Origin: an uncultured Selenomonadaceae bacterium
Lineage (GTDB): Bacteria > Bacillota > Negativicutes > Selenomonadales > Selenomonadaceae
NCBI GenBank assembly: GCA_945873565.1
Contig: CAMCDL010000005.1
Span: forward strand, 1-35,100
Reading direction: 5' to 3'
Length of the DNA stretch: 35,100 nt
Made by a program: the position numbers and the translations under genes. This document shows positions 21,236 to 34,975 of this stretch, in pieces; the stretch's first letter is position 1; the number at the start of each line of letters is the position of its first letter. The notes below the pieces were generated by a model. It ran no database searches. It worked only from the letters and a program-made list of their open reading frames with translations, and had not been told where the DNA came from.

Positions 21236-21736
21236 TTAACCCAAAAGTTCCTGTACAGTCTTGCCACGAAGCTCTGCTACCTTCTCAGCCTGCTTGAGCT
21301 GCTCAAGACCCTTCAAGGTTGCGCGAACCATGTTGTTAGGGTTGGAAGAACCCAGGGACTTGGTCAGGATATCATGGATACCTGCGAGCTCCAGTACGGC
21401 ACGAGCTGGGCCACCGGCGATAACACCAGTACCTTTTGCAGCTGGCTTCAGGAGAACGCGGCCGGCACCAAAAATACCAACCATCTCATGAGGAATAGTA
21501 GTATCCTTAAGGGATACGGTAATCAGATTCTTCTTTGCATCTTCAATGCCCTTGCGAATTGCCTCTGGAACCTCAGCAGCCTTGCCGAGACCAGCGCCAA
21601 CGCGGCCCTTCTTGTCGCCCACTACTACCAGTGCGCTGAAGGAGAAGCGGCGGCCACCTTTAACAACCTTAGCAACTCGGTTAATATATACAACCTTCTC
21701 CTCAAACTCAGGAGTTTCGTTGTCGATTCTAGCCAT
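21236..21736 (-). CDS. rpsE: 30S ribosomal protein S5
   Basis: [47 protein letters not shown]. Confidence 0.97.
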   Translation of the reverse strand: MARIDNETPEFEEKVVYINRVAKVVKGGRRFSFSALVVVGDKKGRVGAGLGKAAEVPEAIRKGIEDAKKNLITVSLKDTTIPHEMVGIFGAGRVLLKPAAKGTGVIAGGPARAVLELAGIHDILTKSLGSSNPNNMVRATLKGLEQLKQAEKVAELRGKTVQELLG

Positions 21737-21757
21737 CAATGTACCTCCTTCGCAATC

Positions 21758-22117
21758 TTAGAACTTGAGGCCAGCTTCACGTGCTGCCTCAGCCAGGGCC
21801 TTAACACGGCCGTGATATACATAACCGCCACGGTCAAATACAACCTCGGTGATGCCCTTTTCCATAGCACGCTTTGCTACAGCCTCACCTACAGCCTTAG
21901 CTGCCTCGATGTTGCCGCCGTAGTTAGCGAAATCCTTCTCCTGGGTGCTTGCGGATACCACGGTAACACCCTGAACATCATCGATAACCTGTGCATAAAT
22001 GTTGCTCAGGCTGCGGAATACATTGAGACGAGGTCTCTCAGCAGTGCCGGAAATGTGATTGCGGACTCTTAAATGACGCTTCTGGCGTGCTTTATTCTTA
22101 TCTTCCTTAACAAACAC
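21758..22117 (-). CDS. rplR: 50S ribosomal protein L18
   Basis: 119 aa; [31 protein letters not shown]...[26 protein letters not shown]. Confidence 0.97.
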   Translation of the reverse strand: MFVKEDKNKARQKRHLRVRNHISGTAERPRLNVFRSLSNIYAQVIDDVQGVTVVSASTQEKDFANYGGNIEAAKAVGEAVAKRAMEKGITEVVFDRGGYVYHGRVKALAEAAREAGLKF

Positions 22118-22140
22118 TGTCGGTTACTCCTTTCTGGTTA

Positions 22141-22692
22141 TTATTTCTTACCCTTGGCGCCAGCCTTACCAACCTTGCGGCGTACGAACTCGCCCTCATA
22201 CTTAATACCCTTGCCCTTATAAGGTTCAGGTCTTCTGTAATCGCGAATCTTTGCTGCAATAGCGCCAACTGCTTCCTTGTCGATACCAGAAACAACAATC
22301 TTGTTTGGAGCTGGTACATCGAAGCTTACACCCTTAGGTGGCTCAACCACTACAGGATGGGAGAAACCCAGAGACAGGTTCAGGTTGTTGCCCTGCTTTG
22401 CTGCTCTGTAACCAACACCGTTAATCTCCAGAGTCTTTGCGTAGCCTGCGGTTACACCAATAACCATGTTATTGATCAGGGTACGGGTCAGACCATGCAG
22501 AGATCTGTGGTCTTTATTATCAGAAGGACGCTCTACAGTGATAGTAGCATCCTCAATTTTAATGTTCATGTCCTTGCTGAGCTCGCGTACCAGTTCGCCC
22601 TTAGGACCCTTAACAGTCACCTTATTGCCTTCCTCAACCTTGACGGTAACGCCAGCTGGGATAGCTATAGGTGCTCTACCAATTCTTGACAT
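22141..22692 (-). CDS. rplF: 50S ribosomal protein L6
   Basis: 183 aa; [17 protein letters not shown]...[31 protein letters not shown]. Confidence 0.97.
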   Translation of the reverse strand: MSRIGRAPIAIPAGVTVKVEEGNKVTVKGPKGELVRELSKDMNIKIEDATITVERPSDNKDHRSLHGLTRTLINNMVIGVTAGYAKTLEINGVGYRAAKQGNNLNLSLGFSHPVVVEPPKGVSFDVPAPNKIVVSGIDKEAVGAIAAKIRDYRRPEPYKGKGIKYEGEFVRRKVGKAGAKGKK

Positions 22693-22719
22693 CTGTACAC
22701 CTCCTGACTTCTTTAATAA

Positions 22720-23118
22720 TTACCAAACGTAAGCGATAACCTCGCCGCCGAGACCAGCCTTGCGAGCATCCTTATCGCTCATGATTCCCTGGGAAGTGGA
22801 AATAATGGCGATACCCAGACCACCGAGAACCTTTGGCAGCTCTGCAGCCTTTGAGTACTGACGCAGGCCTGGCTTAGAAATACGCTTAATACCAGTAATT
22901 ACCTTCTCACGTGCTGGACCATACTTCAGAGCTATAGTGATTACGCCCTGCTTGCCGTCCTCAGTGAAAGTGAAGTCCTTGATGAAACCCTCGTCCTTAA
23001 GAACCTGAGCAATAGCCTTCTTAATCTTAGAACCAGGAATCTCAACCTTCTCGTGATAAACAGAGTTTGCATTACGCAAACGAGTCAACATATCTGCAAT
23101 AGGATCAGTCATTACCAT
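22720..23118 (-). CDS. rpsH: 30S ribosomal protein S8
   Basis: 132 aa; [38 protein letters not shown]...[33 protein letters not shown]. Confidence 0.97.
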   Translation of the reverse strand: MVMTDPIADMLTRLRNANSVYHEKVEIPGSKIKKAIAQVLKDEGFIKDFTFTEDGKQGVITIALKYGPAREKVITGIKRISKPGLRQYSKAAELPKVLGGLGIAIISTSQGIMSDKDARKAGLGGEVIAYVW

Positions 23119-23155
23119 GTAAATCGATATCCTCCTTTCAATTCATCGTTGTATG

Positions 23156-23341
23156 TTACCAGCTAGCCTTGGTTACGCCAGGAATAGCGCCCTTGTAGCT
23201 CTGCTCTCTGAAGCAAACGCGGCACATATCAAACTTTCTAATGTAAGCGTGTGGACGACCACAAATCTTGCATCTATTATACTTGCGGACAGGGAACTTT
23301 GGCTCCTTGCTCCACTTTTCAACCATAGCTTTCTTAGCCAA
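23156..23341 (-). CDS. rpsZ: 30S ribosomal protein S14 type Z (zinc-binding)
   Basis: 61 aa; [60 protein letters not shown]. Confidence 0.97.
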   Translation of the reverse strand: MAKKAMVEKWSKEPKFPVRKYNRCKICGRPHAYIRKFDMCRVCFREQSYKGAIPGVTKASW

Positions 23342-23355
23342 ATTCAGTACCTCCC

Positions 23356-23895
23356 TTATGCGCTGAAAGGCATGCCCATCAGCTTTAAGAGCTCACGAGC
23401 TTCCTCATCGGTCTTTGCGGTGGTTACTACTACAATATTCATACCACGCAGCTTATCAATCTTATCATACTCTACCTCTGGGAAAATCAGCTGCTCCTTC
23501 AGGCCGATTGCGTAATTGCCACGACCATCAAAGGACTTGGAGCTGATACCGCGGAAGTCGCGTACACGTGGAAGTGCAACATTCATGAACTTGTCGAGGA
23601 ACTGATACATGCGAACGCCGCGAAGAGTTACCTTGCAGCCGATTGGCATACCCTGACGAAGCTTCCATGCTGCCAGAGACTTCTTTGCTCTGGTGAGGAT
23701 TGGCTTCTGGCCAGTAATGAGTGCAAGATCAGCAACTGCAGCGTCGAGAGCCTTTGGATTACCAACAGCTTCGCCAACACCCATGTTGATAATGATCTTT
23801 TCTACCTTTGGAAGCTGCATTACATTCTTGTAACCAAACTTCTCAGTTAATGCAGGAACAACCTCATTAACATACTTTTCCTGTAATCTATCCAC
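23356..23895 (-). CDS. rplE: 50S ribosomal protein L5
   Basis: 179 aa; [61 protein letters not shown]. Confidence 0.97.
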   Translation of the reverse strand: MDRLQEKYVNEVVPALTEKFGYKNVMQLPKVEKIIINMGVGEAVGNPKALDAAVADLALITGQKPILTRAKKSLAAWKLRQGMPIGCKVTLRGVRMYQFLDKFMNVALPRVRDFRGISSKSFDGRGNYAIGLKEQLIFPEVEYDKIDKLRGMNIVVVTTAKTDEEARELLKLMGMPFSA

Positions 23896-23916
23896 TAAGT
23901 GATCCTCCTTTCTTTA

Positions 23917-24249
23917 TTATTTGGTCTGGTCGATTACTTCGCCGCACTTCTTGCAAGCGCGAACCTGCTTACCATTAACCTCTTTCTTGCCAGTACGGGT
24001 AGCCTTGCCGCAAGCTGGGCAAACGAGCATAACCTTGGAAGCAAAGAAAGGAGCTTCCTTGGTAATGATACCACCCTGAGGAACATTCTGGTTAGGTCTG
24101 GTGTGACGCTTAACCTTGTTCATGCCCTCAACTACAACCTTATTCTTCTTAGGCAGAGCCTGGAGAACCTTTCCCTGCTTGCCCTTATCTTTACCGGATA
24201 ATACCAGGACGGTATCACCCTTCTTTACATGCAGTTTTGCAATTGCCAA
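23917..24249 (-). CDS. rplX: 50S ribosomal protein L24 (with C-terminal CxxC zinc-ribbon-like motif)
   Basis: 110 aa; [46 protein letters not shown]..., CPAC...CKKC. Confidence 0.97.
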   Translation of the reverse strand: MAIAKLHVKKGDTVLVLSGKDKGKQGKVLQALPKKNKVVVEGMNKVKRHTRPNQNVPQGGIITKEAPFFASKVMLVCPACGKATRTGKKEVNGKQVRACKKCGEVIDQTK

Positions 24250-24267
24250 AGTGGCACCTCCTGACTA

Positions 24268-24636
24268 TTAAAGAACTTCAGGTGCCAGAGAAACAATCTT
24301 CATGAAATCCTTATCACGAAGCTCTCTTGCAACTGGTCCGAAGATACGAGTTCCCTTAGGGGTCTTATCTTCCTTGATAATAACGGCTGCATTCTCGTCG
24401 AAACGGATGTAAGAGCCATCGCCACGACGAAGACCCTTCTTGCTGCGAACTACAACGGCCTTAACAACGTCGCCCTTCTTAACAACGCCGCCAGGGGATG
24501 CAGACTTAACTGCAGCCACGATTATATCACCAATGTTAGCATACTTGCGGTAAGAGCCGCCCATAACGCGGATGCACATGATTTCCTTTGCACCAGTGTT
24601 ATCACCAACATTGAGCAGAGTCTGTTGCTGAATCAT
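24268..24636 (-). CDS. rplN: 50S ribosomal protein L14
   Basis: 122 aa; [46 protein letters not shown]. Confidence 0.98.
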   Translation of the reverse strand: MIQQQTLLNVGDNTGAKEIMCIRVMGGSYRKYANIGDIIVAAVKSASPGGVVKKGDVVKAVVVRSKKGLRRGDGSYIRFDENAAVIIKEDKTPKGTRIFGPVARELRDKDFMKIVSLAPEVL

Positions 24637-24672
24637 CAGTAATCCTCCTTACCAATATTTGGTTTCTATCAA

Positions 24673-24930
24673 TTATTTTGCGCGCTCTACGATCTCAACT
24701 ACTCTCCAACGCTTATCCTTGGACAGTGGGCGGGTTTCCATAATGGAAACAGTATCACCAACGTGAGCATCGTTGTTCTCGTCATGGGCCTTGAATTTTA
24801 CAGTCTTCTTAACGGCCTTCTTATATAATGCATGCTGCTCAAGGTCGAGTACTGCAACTACAACGGTCTTATCCATCTTGTCGCTTACTACCTTGCCAAC
24901 CTTAGTCTTGCGTTCATTTCTCTCGCTCAT
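24673..24930 (-). CDS. rpsQ: 30S ribosomal protein S17
   Basis: [85 protein letters not shown]. Start trimmed from 24987 to the ATG at 24930 preceded by GGAGG. Confidence 0.96.
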   Translation of the reverse strand: MSERNERKTKVGKVVSDKMDKTVVVAVLDLEQHALYKKAVKKTVKFKAHDENNDAHVGDTVSIMETRPLSKDKRWRVVEIVERAK

Positions 24931-24983
24931 CAGGGAGCCTCCTTCCTTTTGCATATCAATTCTCAAGATTGTCCTTTGCTGAA

Positions 24984-25175
24984 TCAAGCCTTAGCCTGCT
25001 CAGTCTGAATGGTCTTAATGCGGGCAATTGTCTTCTTTACTTCCTTGATACGCATAGGGTTATCAAGCTGACCGGTTGCCAGCTGGAATCTCAGGTTGAA
25101 TAACTCTTCTTTGAGAGAAGCAAGTTTCTGGTTGAGTTCCTCAGCACTTAAATCACGAATCTCATTAACCTTCAT
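24984..25175 (-). CDS. rpmC: 50S ribosomal protein L29
   Basis: 63 aa; [55 protein letters not shown]. Confidence 0.97.
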   Translation of the reverse strand: MKVNEIRDLSAEELNQKLASLKEELFNLRFQLATGQLDNPMRIKEVKKTIARIKTIQTEQAKA

Positions 25176-25605
25176 TTACTTCACCGCCCTCTTCAGTTTC
25201 CTCACGGGTTACGAACTTAGTCTTTATAGGAAGCTTATGACCTGCCAGACGCATTGCCTCTGCAGCAACTTCCCTGGAAACGCCGTCCATCTCGAAGAGA
25301 ACACGGCCTGGTTTTACTACTGCTACCCAGTACTCAGGTGAGCCCTTACCGGAACCCATACGGGTCTCAGCAGGCTTTGCAGTTACAGGCTTGTCAGGGA
25401 ATACCTTAATCCAAACCTTACCACCACGCTTGATGTAACGGGTCATTGCAATACGGGCAGCCTCGATCTGACGGTTGGTAATCCATGCTGGCTCCAATGC
25501 TACCAGACCGAAATCGCCATGGGATACTTTATTACCGCGCTGAGCCTTGCCCTTCATACGGCCACGGAACTGCTTGCGGTATTTTACTCTCTTTGGTAAT
25601 AACAT
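25165..25605 (-). CDS. rplP: 50S ribosomal protein L16
   Basis: 146 aa; [75 protein letters not shown]. Confidence 0.98.
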   Translation of the reverse strand: MLLPKRVKYRKQFRGRMKGKAQRGNKVSHGDFGLVALEPAWITNRQIEAARIAMTRYIKRGGKVWIKVFPDKPVTAKPAETRMGSGKGSPEYWVAVVKPGRVLFEMDGVSREVAAEAMRLAGHKLPIKTKFVTREETEEGGEVNEG

Positions 25606-26273
25606 TAAGCTTCGCTCCCTTCAACAGCAGCAGGCTGCTTTCTTTCAGGAAGAACCTCGCCCTTGAAGATCCATACCTTTACGCCGATACGGCCGTAAGT
25701 GGTATGAGCCTCTGCAGTACCATAATCAATATCAGCTCTTAAGGTATGAAGTGGAATGGAACCCTCACGATAGGACTCGCTGCGAGCAATTTCTGCACCA
25801 CCGAGACGACCGGAAACCATAACCTTTATACCCTTTGCACCGAGACGCATTGTACGGCCAACGCTCTGCTTCATAGCACGGCGGAAAGCAATACGACGCT
25901 CCAGCTGGTCAGCGATGTTACGTGCAACCAGGGTTGCATCCATATCAGGCTGCTTTATCTCGGCAACATTGATGTCAATCTTGTTGGAAGTAGTGAACTT
26001 CTTAACATCTTCCTTAATCTGCTCGATTCCAGAACCCTGGCGGCCGATAACCATACCAGGCTTTGCAGTGTGGATGGTGAGCTTGAGGCTCTTCTTGGAG
26101 CGCTCGGTCTCAACCTTGGATACGCTAGCCATCTTCAGGCTGTCCAGGAGATGACGGCGGATCTTGATATCTTCATGCAGATTCTTTGCATAATCTTTAT
26201 CAGCATACCACTTAGCATCCCAGGTCTTTACGATGCCAAGTCTTATACCATGTGGATTTACTTTCTGACCCAA
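25605..26273 (-). CDS. rpsC: 30S ribosomal protein S3
   Basis: 222 aa; [41 protein letters not shown] region [16 protein letters not shown]. Confidence 0.98.
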   Translation of the reverse strand: MGQKVNPHGIRLGIVKTWDAKWYADKDYAKNLHEDIKIRRHLLDSLKMASVSKVETERSKKSLKLTIHTAKPGMVIGRQGSGIEQIKEDVKKFTTSNKIDINVAEIKQPDMDATLVARNIADQLERRIAFRRAMKQSVGRTMRLGAKGIKVMVSGRLGGAEIARSESYREGSIPLHTLRADIDYGTAEAHTTYGRIGVKVWIFKGEVLPERKQPAAVEGSEA

Positions 26274-26290
26274 GTTTGATTACCTCCTTC

Positions 26291-26623
26291 TTATCTTTCT
26301 TCTACCGCTACAGTAATGTGGGATGAACGCTTCAGGATCTTGAAGGCCTGTCCACGGGAACGTGGGTGAATGCGCTTCATGGTTGGACCCTGATCTACGA
26401 AGCAGGTAGATACATAGAGGTTATCAACGTTCATATCAAAATTGTTCTCAGCATTAGCCACTGCGGACTTGAGAACCTTCTCTATAGCTTCAGCACCAAC
26501 TTTTGGTGTGAACTTTAAAATCGCAAATGCATCAGCAACCTTCTTGCCACGGATAAGGTCCATAACTACGCGAACCTTGCGAGGTGCAATGCGAACATAT
26601 TTAGCAACTGCTTTAGCTTCCAC
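26291..26623 (-). CDS. rplV: 50S ribosomal protein L22
   Basis: 110 aa; [37 protein letters not shown]...[29 protein letters not shown]. Confidence 0.97.
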   Translation of the reverse strand: MEAKAVAKYVRIAPRKVRVVMDLIRGKKVADAFAILKFTPKVGAEAIEKVLKSAVANAENNFDMNVDNLYVSTCFVDQGPTMKRIHPRSRGQAFKILKRSSHITVAVEER

Positions 26624-26645
26624 GAAGGAATCCTCCTTTCAAATC

Positions 26646-26927
26646 TTATCTAAGGCCGGTTCTTCTCTCTTCACCGGCATGGCCCTTGTAAGTACGGGTT
26701 GGAGCAAACTCTCCCAGCTTGTGACCAACCATGTCCTCAGTTACATAAACTGGAACATGCTTGCGGCCATCATGAACTGCAATAGTGTGACCAACGAAAT
26801 CTGGCAGAATAGTAGAACTTCTGGACCAGGTCTTGACAACCTTCTTGTCATTTGCTGCATTCAGGGCATCAATCTTCTTAGTTAAGCTTTCATGAACGTA
26901 AGGTCCCTTTTTAATTGATCTTGACAA
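26646..26927 (-). CDS. rpsS: 30S ribosomal protein S19
   Basis: 93 aa; [23 protein letters not shown]...[52 protein letters not shown]. Confidence 0.98.
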   Translation of the reverse strand: MSRSIKKGPYVHESLTKKIDALNAANDKKVVKTWSRSSTILPDFVGHTIAVHDGRKHVPVYVTEDMVGHKLGEFAPTRTYKGHAGEERRTGLR

Positions 26928-26955
26928 TGTATTTCCTCCTTCCGGTGATTATCTC

Positions 26956-27783
26956 TTATTTGGTACGGCCTTTGATGATCAGCTTGTCAGAAGCCTTCTT
27001 GCGGCGGGTCTTAGCGCCCATAGCGCACTTGCCCCACTTAGTAACAGGATGCTTACGACCAACTGGGGAACGACCCTCACCACCACCATGTGGATGATCA
27101 TTAGGGTTCATAGCTACGCCGCGGTTCTCTGGGCGGATACCCAGCCAACGATTACGGCCTGCCTTACCAATTGTGATGTTCTCATGCTCGAGGTTACCAA
27201 CACCGCCGATAGTAGCACGGCAGTTGATGTGTACCTTGCGCATCTCACCGGATGGCATACGGAGAGTTGCATAATCTCCATCCTTTGCCATGAGCTGTGC
27301 GGAAGCACCAGCGGAACGAACCAGCTGAGCACCTGCGCCAATCTTCAGCTCTACATTGTGTACTTCTATACCAACTGGAATGTTCTTCAATGGAAGTGCA
27401 TTACCAACCTTGATATCTGCATCTGGACCAGACTCAACCTGGTCACCAACCTTGAGACCGTTAGGAGCGATGATATAACGCTTCTCACCATCTACATAGT
27501 TGAGCAGTGCGATGCGTGCACTACGGTTTGGATCGTACTCTATGGTTGCTACCTTAGCTGGAATACCATCCTTGTTGCGCTTGAAATCGATAATACGATA
27601 CAGACGCTTGTGACCGCCGCCCTGATGACGAACAGTCAGCTTACCCTGCTGATTACGGCCACCGTTCTTCTTCAGGCGCTCCACCAGGGACTTTTCAGGC
27701 TTGTCAGTAGTAATTTCATCGAAAGATGCTACAGTCATGAATCTTCTGCCTGCAGAATATGGTTTAAAACTCTTTACTGCCAC
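26956..27783 (-). CDS. rplB: 50S ribosomal protein L2
   Basis: 275 aa; [32 protein letters not shown]...[30 protein letters not shown]. Confidence 0.98.
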   Translation of the reverse strand: MAVKSFKPYSAGRRFMTVASFDEITTDKPEKSLVERLKKNGGRNQQGKLTVRHQGGGHKRLYRIIDFKRNKDGIPAKVATIEYDPNRSARIALLNYVDGEKRYIIAPNGLKVGDQVESGPDADIKVGNALPLKNIPVGIEVHNVELKIGAGAQLVRSAGASAQLMAKDGDYATLRMPSGEMRKVHINCRATIGGVGNLEHENITIGKAGRNRWLGIRPENRGVAMNPNDHPHGGGEGRSPVGRKHPVTKWGKCAMGAKTRRKKASDKLIIKGRTK

Positions 27784-27808
27784 TTAATTAACCTCCTTTT
27801 CCCTAATC

Positions 27809-28090
27809 TTACGCTTCGAAGAACTCAATGGTCTCGCCAGCAGCAAGTTTAACGATTGCTTTCTTATAATCGGAACGCTTACCAATGAAGCGGCCCATTC
27901 TCTTTACCTTGCCGGTTACATTGATGGTGTTAACGCCCTCAACCTTAACCTTGAAGATTTCGCTGACTGCCTTGGCAATCTCGATCTTGTTAGCAGCCTT
28001 AGCTACCTCAAAAACATACTTACCCTCAGCCATGAGTGCGGTGCTCTTCTCAGTAATCAGAGGACGAATGATGATGTCGCGTGCTTCCAT
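27809..28090 (-). CDS. rplW: 50S ribosomal protein L23
   Basis: 93 aa; [80 protein letters not shown]. Confidence 0.97.
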   Translation of the reverse strand: MEARDIIIRPLITEKSTALMAEGKYVFEVAKAANKIEIAKAVSEIFKVKVEGVNTINVTGKVKRMGRFIGKRSDYKKAIVKLAAGETIEFFEA

Positions 28091-28713
28091 TATGCATATA
28101 CCTCCTCAATACGAGCAATGGCATCCTTAGTGATGAACAGCTTGTTAGCGTTCAGGATGTCGAATACATTCAGGCCAGTGGTGTTGATTGCCTTTACGCC
28201 AGGAATGTTACGGGAAGACTTCTCAACATTCTCTGCATAATCTGCAGTAATGATCAGAGCCTTTTTATCAACGCCGAAGTTCTGGAGCATCTTAACAGCT
28301 TCCTTGGTCTTTGGAGCCTCGAAATTGATGCTGTCAAGTACTACGAACTCACCGTTTGCTACCTTATCAGACAGTGCGCACATGATTGCAAGGCGACGCT
28401 GCTTACGAGGCATGCTGAACGCGTAGGAACGAGGAGATGGTCCAAATACGGTACCACCGCCAACCCAGATTGGGGAACGGGTGGATCCGCTTCTTGCACG
28501 ACCGGTACCCTTCTGCTTCCATGGCTTACGGCCACCACCGCGTACCATGCCGCGGGTCTTGGTTGCATGAGTGCCGAGACGCTGGGATGCAAGCTGCATT
28601 ACTACAGCCTGGTGAACCAGACCTGCATTCATCTCTACGCCGAAAATGTTCTCATTTAATTCGATATCGCCAACCTGATTGTTTGCGATGTCATAAACTG
28701 CTACTGTAGGCAT
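28090..28713 (-). CDS. rplD: 50S ribosomal protein L4
   Basis: 207 aa; [60 protein letters not shown]. Confidence 0.97.
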   Translation of the reverse strand: MPTVAVYDIANNQVGDIELNENIFGVEMNAGLVHQAVVMQLASQRLGTHATKTRGMVRGGGRKPWKQKGTGRARSGSTRSPIWVGGGTVFGPSPRSYAFSMPRKQRRLAIMCALSDKVANGEFVVLDSINFEAPKTKEAVKMLQNFGVDKKALIITADYAENVEKSSRNIPGVKAINTTGLNVFDILNANKLFITKDAIARIEEVYA

Positions 28714-28736
28714 TATTGCTTAATCCTCCTTCCGAA

Positions 28737-29381
28737 TTAGTTTTTACCTGGTTTTACAGTGCTCTTTACTACTACGAGTCCCTTCTTAGGACCAGGAATA
28801 GCGCCCTTGATGAGGAGCAGGTTACGATCTGCATCAACTCTTACAACAGTAAGACGCTGAACAGTAACCTTGTTGCCACCCATCTGACCAGGCAGCTTCT
28901 TGCCCTTCAGAACGCGACCACCGTGACCACTGATCATCGCACCAGTAGAACCTGGCTCACGATGAGACTTGGAACCGTGTCCCATTGGTCCACAGGCAAA
29001 ATTGTGACGCTTGATACCGCCGGCAAAGCCCTTGCCCTTAGAAGTACCGGTTACGTCTACTAATTCTCCAGCGGCAAAAATGTCTACGCCGATTACATCG
29101 CCAACATTATATGTAGAAGCATCAGCCAGACGCATCTCGCGGATGTACTTTACAGGTGCTACATTAGCCTTTGCGAAGTGGCCCTTCATAGGCTTGCTTA
29201 CCTTGTACTCCTTGATAGCTCCGAAGCCGAGCTGTACTGCATTGTAACCATCATTTTCAACAGTCTTGTTCTGAACAACAACATTGTTGCCAGACTCAAC
29301 AACTGTTACTGGAACGACCTGACCCTCTTCAGTGAAGATCTGAGTCATACCCAGCTTTCTACCTAAAATTGCTTTTGCCAT
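28737..29381 (-). CDS. rplC: 50S ribosomal protein L3
   Basis: 214 aa; [29 protein letters not shown]...[21 protein letters not shown]...[17 protein letters not shown]. Confidence 0.97.
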   Translation of the reverse strand: MAKAILGRKLGMTQIFTEEGQVVPVTVVESGNNVVVQNKTVENDGYNAVQLGFGAIKEYKVSKPMKGHFAKANVAPVKYIREMRLADASTYNVGDVIGVDIFAAGELVDVTGTSKGKGFAGGIKRHNFACGPMGHGSKSHREPGSTGAMISGHGGRVLKGKKLPGQMGGNKVTVQRLTVVRVDADRNLLLIKGAIPGPKKGLVVVKSTVKPGKN

Positions 29382-29398
29382 TATTCCACCTCCTCAGA

Positions 29399-29710
29399 TT
29401 ATAACTTCATTTCGATATCCACGCCTGCTGGCAGATCGAGGCGCATCAGAGCATCAACAGTCTTGTTGGTAGGCTCGAGGATGTCGATGAGACGCTTATG
29501 GGTTCTCATCTCGAACTGCTCACGGGAATCCTTGTTTACATGAGGAGAACGCAGGATAGTATAAATCTGCTTCTCAGTTGGGAGTGGAATAGGGCCAGAT
29601 ACCATAGCACCGCTTCTCTTTGCAGTCTCAACAATCTTGAGAGCGCTCTGGTCCAGTGCCTTGTGATCATAAGCCTTCAAACGGATTCTGATTTTCTGCT
29701 GCTTAGACAA
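29399..29710 (-). CDS. rpsJ: 30S ribosomal protein S10 (likely TTG start)
   Basis: [80 protein letters not shown] at 29708-29710 preceded by GGAGG-N9; the ORF-track start at 29752 is upstream of the SD. Confidence 0.95.
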   Translation of the reverse strand: MSKQQKIRIRLKAYDHKALDQSALKIVETAKRSGAMVSGPIPLPTEKQIYTILRSPHVNKDSREQFEMRTHKRLIDILEPTNKTVDALMRLDLPAGVDIEMKL

Positions 29711-29897
29711 TTTACTTTTCCTCCTTGTTGTCAGGGCTCCAGGCCCAAACATTTCTCCGTAGCAGTTCCCTCGCTACCAGGGCGAGCCATCTGCCACGTC
29801 ATCGCATTGGGGGGTGTCGGCCTATTTTTGGCCGCACTTATCAAGAACCTGCCTTTTAGCCTTAAAAACCTCATCAGGTCCTTTTTTAGCAAACCCC

Positions 29898-29932
29898 ATT
29901 ATAAGGACGGCCTTTTGGACCGCCCTTATAAT
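29898..29932 (-). terminator. Long imperfect hairpin downstream of tuf (terminator or processing/attenuation element)
   Basis: 15-bp stem ATTATAAGGGCGGTC.../...GGCCGTCCTTATAAT with two G-U wobbles and 5-nt loop. It is followed by GGGGTTTGC rather than a clear U-tract. Confidence 0.5.
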
Positions 29933-29976
29933 AAGGAAACTAACTATTTAAGTTTTTGCTTTTTCAAGCGGTGAGA

Positions 29977-31164
<1,188 letters not shown>

Positions 31165-31185
31165 TTTAGATTATTTCCTCCTTAA

Positions 31186-33264
<2,079 letters not shown>

Positions 33265-33301
33265 TCTTTAGTCTCTCCTTCTCTAGCTTTATCCTTGAAG
33301 A

Positions 33302-33796
<495 letters not shown>

Positions 33797-33824
33797 TTAA
33801 GCTGTTATACAGCTTACACAGTTC

Positions 33825-34205
33825 TTATTTCTTCTGCTTAGCGCGCTTTGCACCGTACTTGGATCTACCCTGTGCGCGATCCTGAACACCTGCAGTATCC
33901 AGGGAACCGCGGATGATGTGATAACGAACACCTGGTAAATCCTTAACACGTCCGCCTCTAATCAGAACAACACTGTGCTCCTGAAGATTGTGGCCAATGC
34001 CAGGGATGTATGCGGTAACCTCAATGCTATTAGTCAAACGAACACGGGCAACCTTACGCAGTGCGGAGTTTGGCTTCTTAGGAGTTGTAGTATAAACTCG
34101 AGTGCAAACGCCACGCTTCTGTGGGCAATTCTTTAATGCCGGTGCTGTAGATTTCTCCTGCATGCTCTGTCTGCTCTTGCGAACTAACTGGTTAATTGTA
34201 GGCAT
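33825..34205 (-). CDS. rpsL: 30S ribosomal protein S12
   Basis: [59 protein letters not shown]...[13 protein letters not shown]. Start trimmed from 34226. Confidence 0.98.
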   Translation of the reverse strand: MPTINQLVRKSRQSMQEKSTAPALKNCPQKRGVCTRVYTTTPKKPNSALRKVARVRLTNSIEVTAYIPGIGHNLQEHSVVLIRGGRVKDLPGVRYHIIRGSLDTAGVQDRAQGRSKYGAKRAKQKK

Positions 34206-34247
34206 ACATGCACCTCCTTCCTTCAAATTGAGAATTTAATTTATTTA

Positions 34248-34275
34248 TAACCTCTGACCCTTTGGCCAGAAGTTA
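34248..34275 (-). other. Intercistronic hairpin between the L7Ae-family gene and rpsL
   Basis: 12-bp stem TAACTTCTGGCC/GGTCAGAGGTTA (two G-U pairs), 4-nt loop, no U-tract. Confidence 0.6.
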
Positions 34276-34279
34276 TTAA

Positions 34280-34531
34280 CTAGCCTTGTTTGAGGGCAGC
34301 TGCCGCAGCAGCCCTCACCTCTATGCCGCAAGCCTTGCCAAGCTCGCTCATGGTGAAGTCCGCCTGAACGGGAATCATCCTTTCCTGGCAAACCGCTTCC
34401 AGCGTCTTTATCACGCGTTCATCGGCATCACTTGCCAGGAAAACCTCCGACACAAGGTCCTTTCCGATGGCCTTTGTAACCTGCTTTACGCCGATTACTC
34501 TGTCAGCCATTTTCAAATCCTGTAATGTCAT
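34280..34531 (-). CDS. Ribosomal L7Ae/L30e/S12e/Gadd45 family protein (YbxF-like)
   Basis: MTLQDLKMADRVIGVKQVTKAIGKDLVSEVFLASDADERVIKTLEAVCQERMIPVQADFTMSELGKACGIEVRAAAAAAL. ATG at 34531 preceded by AGAGGGGGA; canonical position upstream of rpsL. Confidence 0.9.
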   Translation of the reverse strand: MTLQDLKMADRVIGVKQVTKAIGKDLVSEVFLASDADERVIKTLEAVCQERMIPVQADFTMSELGKACGIEVRAAAAAALKQG

Positions 34532-34578
34532 CTGAATCCCCCTCTGCCTGTAAACCCTCATACCTCAGGCACATCCAT

Positions 34579-34607
34579 AGTTTAACACTAGCAAAAAGTG
34601 TTGTCAA
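34579..34607 (-). promoter_or_regulatory. Sigma-A-type promoter for the str operon
   Basis: Minus strand TTGACA-17 nt-TAAACT (-35 at 34602-34607, -10 at 34579-34584), about 48 nt upstream of the L7Ae-family start codon. Confidence 0.7.
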
Positions 34608-34825
34608 TAATTGATTTATCGGGTTTTCTTGTGCACACGCACCCTAGCGTGTCATAAGTCCATTTTGAGCATTTTCTGTACCTTTGTACTCTGAGAATAC
34701 ACAAAAAGTGTAAACCTGATGTTAAATTTTACAAAATTACAATATTTTTGTAACACATACCATCTGCTTCAAGCATATGCTCAATCCTAAAATTTATTTT
34801 TTTTGCATTTTTTCATTATTTATGT

Positions 34826-34864
34826 AAAAAAAATCCGATAACCCTTCACATGGCTATCGGATTT
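34826..34864 (-). terminator. Rho-independent terminator downstream of the ridA-like gene
   Basis: Minus strand AAATCCGATAGCC...GGGTTATCGGATTTTTTTTAC: ~10-bp core stem followed by T8. Confidence 0.85.
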
Positions 34865-34975
34865 ATCCTGTTTGTATTCAGAAACAATACGAAAACACAA
34901 CAAAACGGGACGATTTCGTCCTATTTTTTTAAAATATTTTACTAGGACTATTATCTCATTTTTAAATTTCACCAA

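Noticed and set aside
29871-29877. CTGATGA motif on the minus strand, reminiscent of a hammerhead ribozyme core
   Set aside because: No matching GAAA core strand or three-stem arrangement found around it; a 7-mer is expected by chance.
33825-34205. Possible streptomycin-resistance changes in S12
   Set aside because: The key motifs read as wild type ([13 protein letters not shown] and [13 protein letters not shown]).
34732-34779. 15-codon minus-strand ORF (ATGCTTGAAGCAGATGGTATG..., MLEADGMCYKNIVIL) upstream of the str promoter, as a possible leader peptide
   Set aside because: Lies upstream of the predicted promoter and just after the ridA terminator; too short and without a regulatory codon run to support it.
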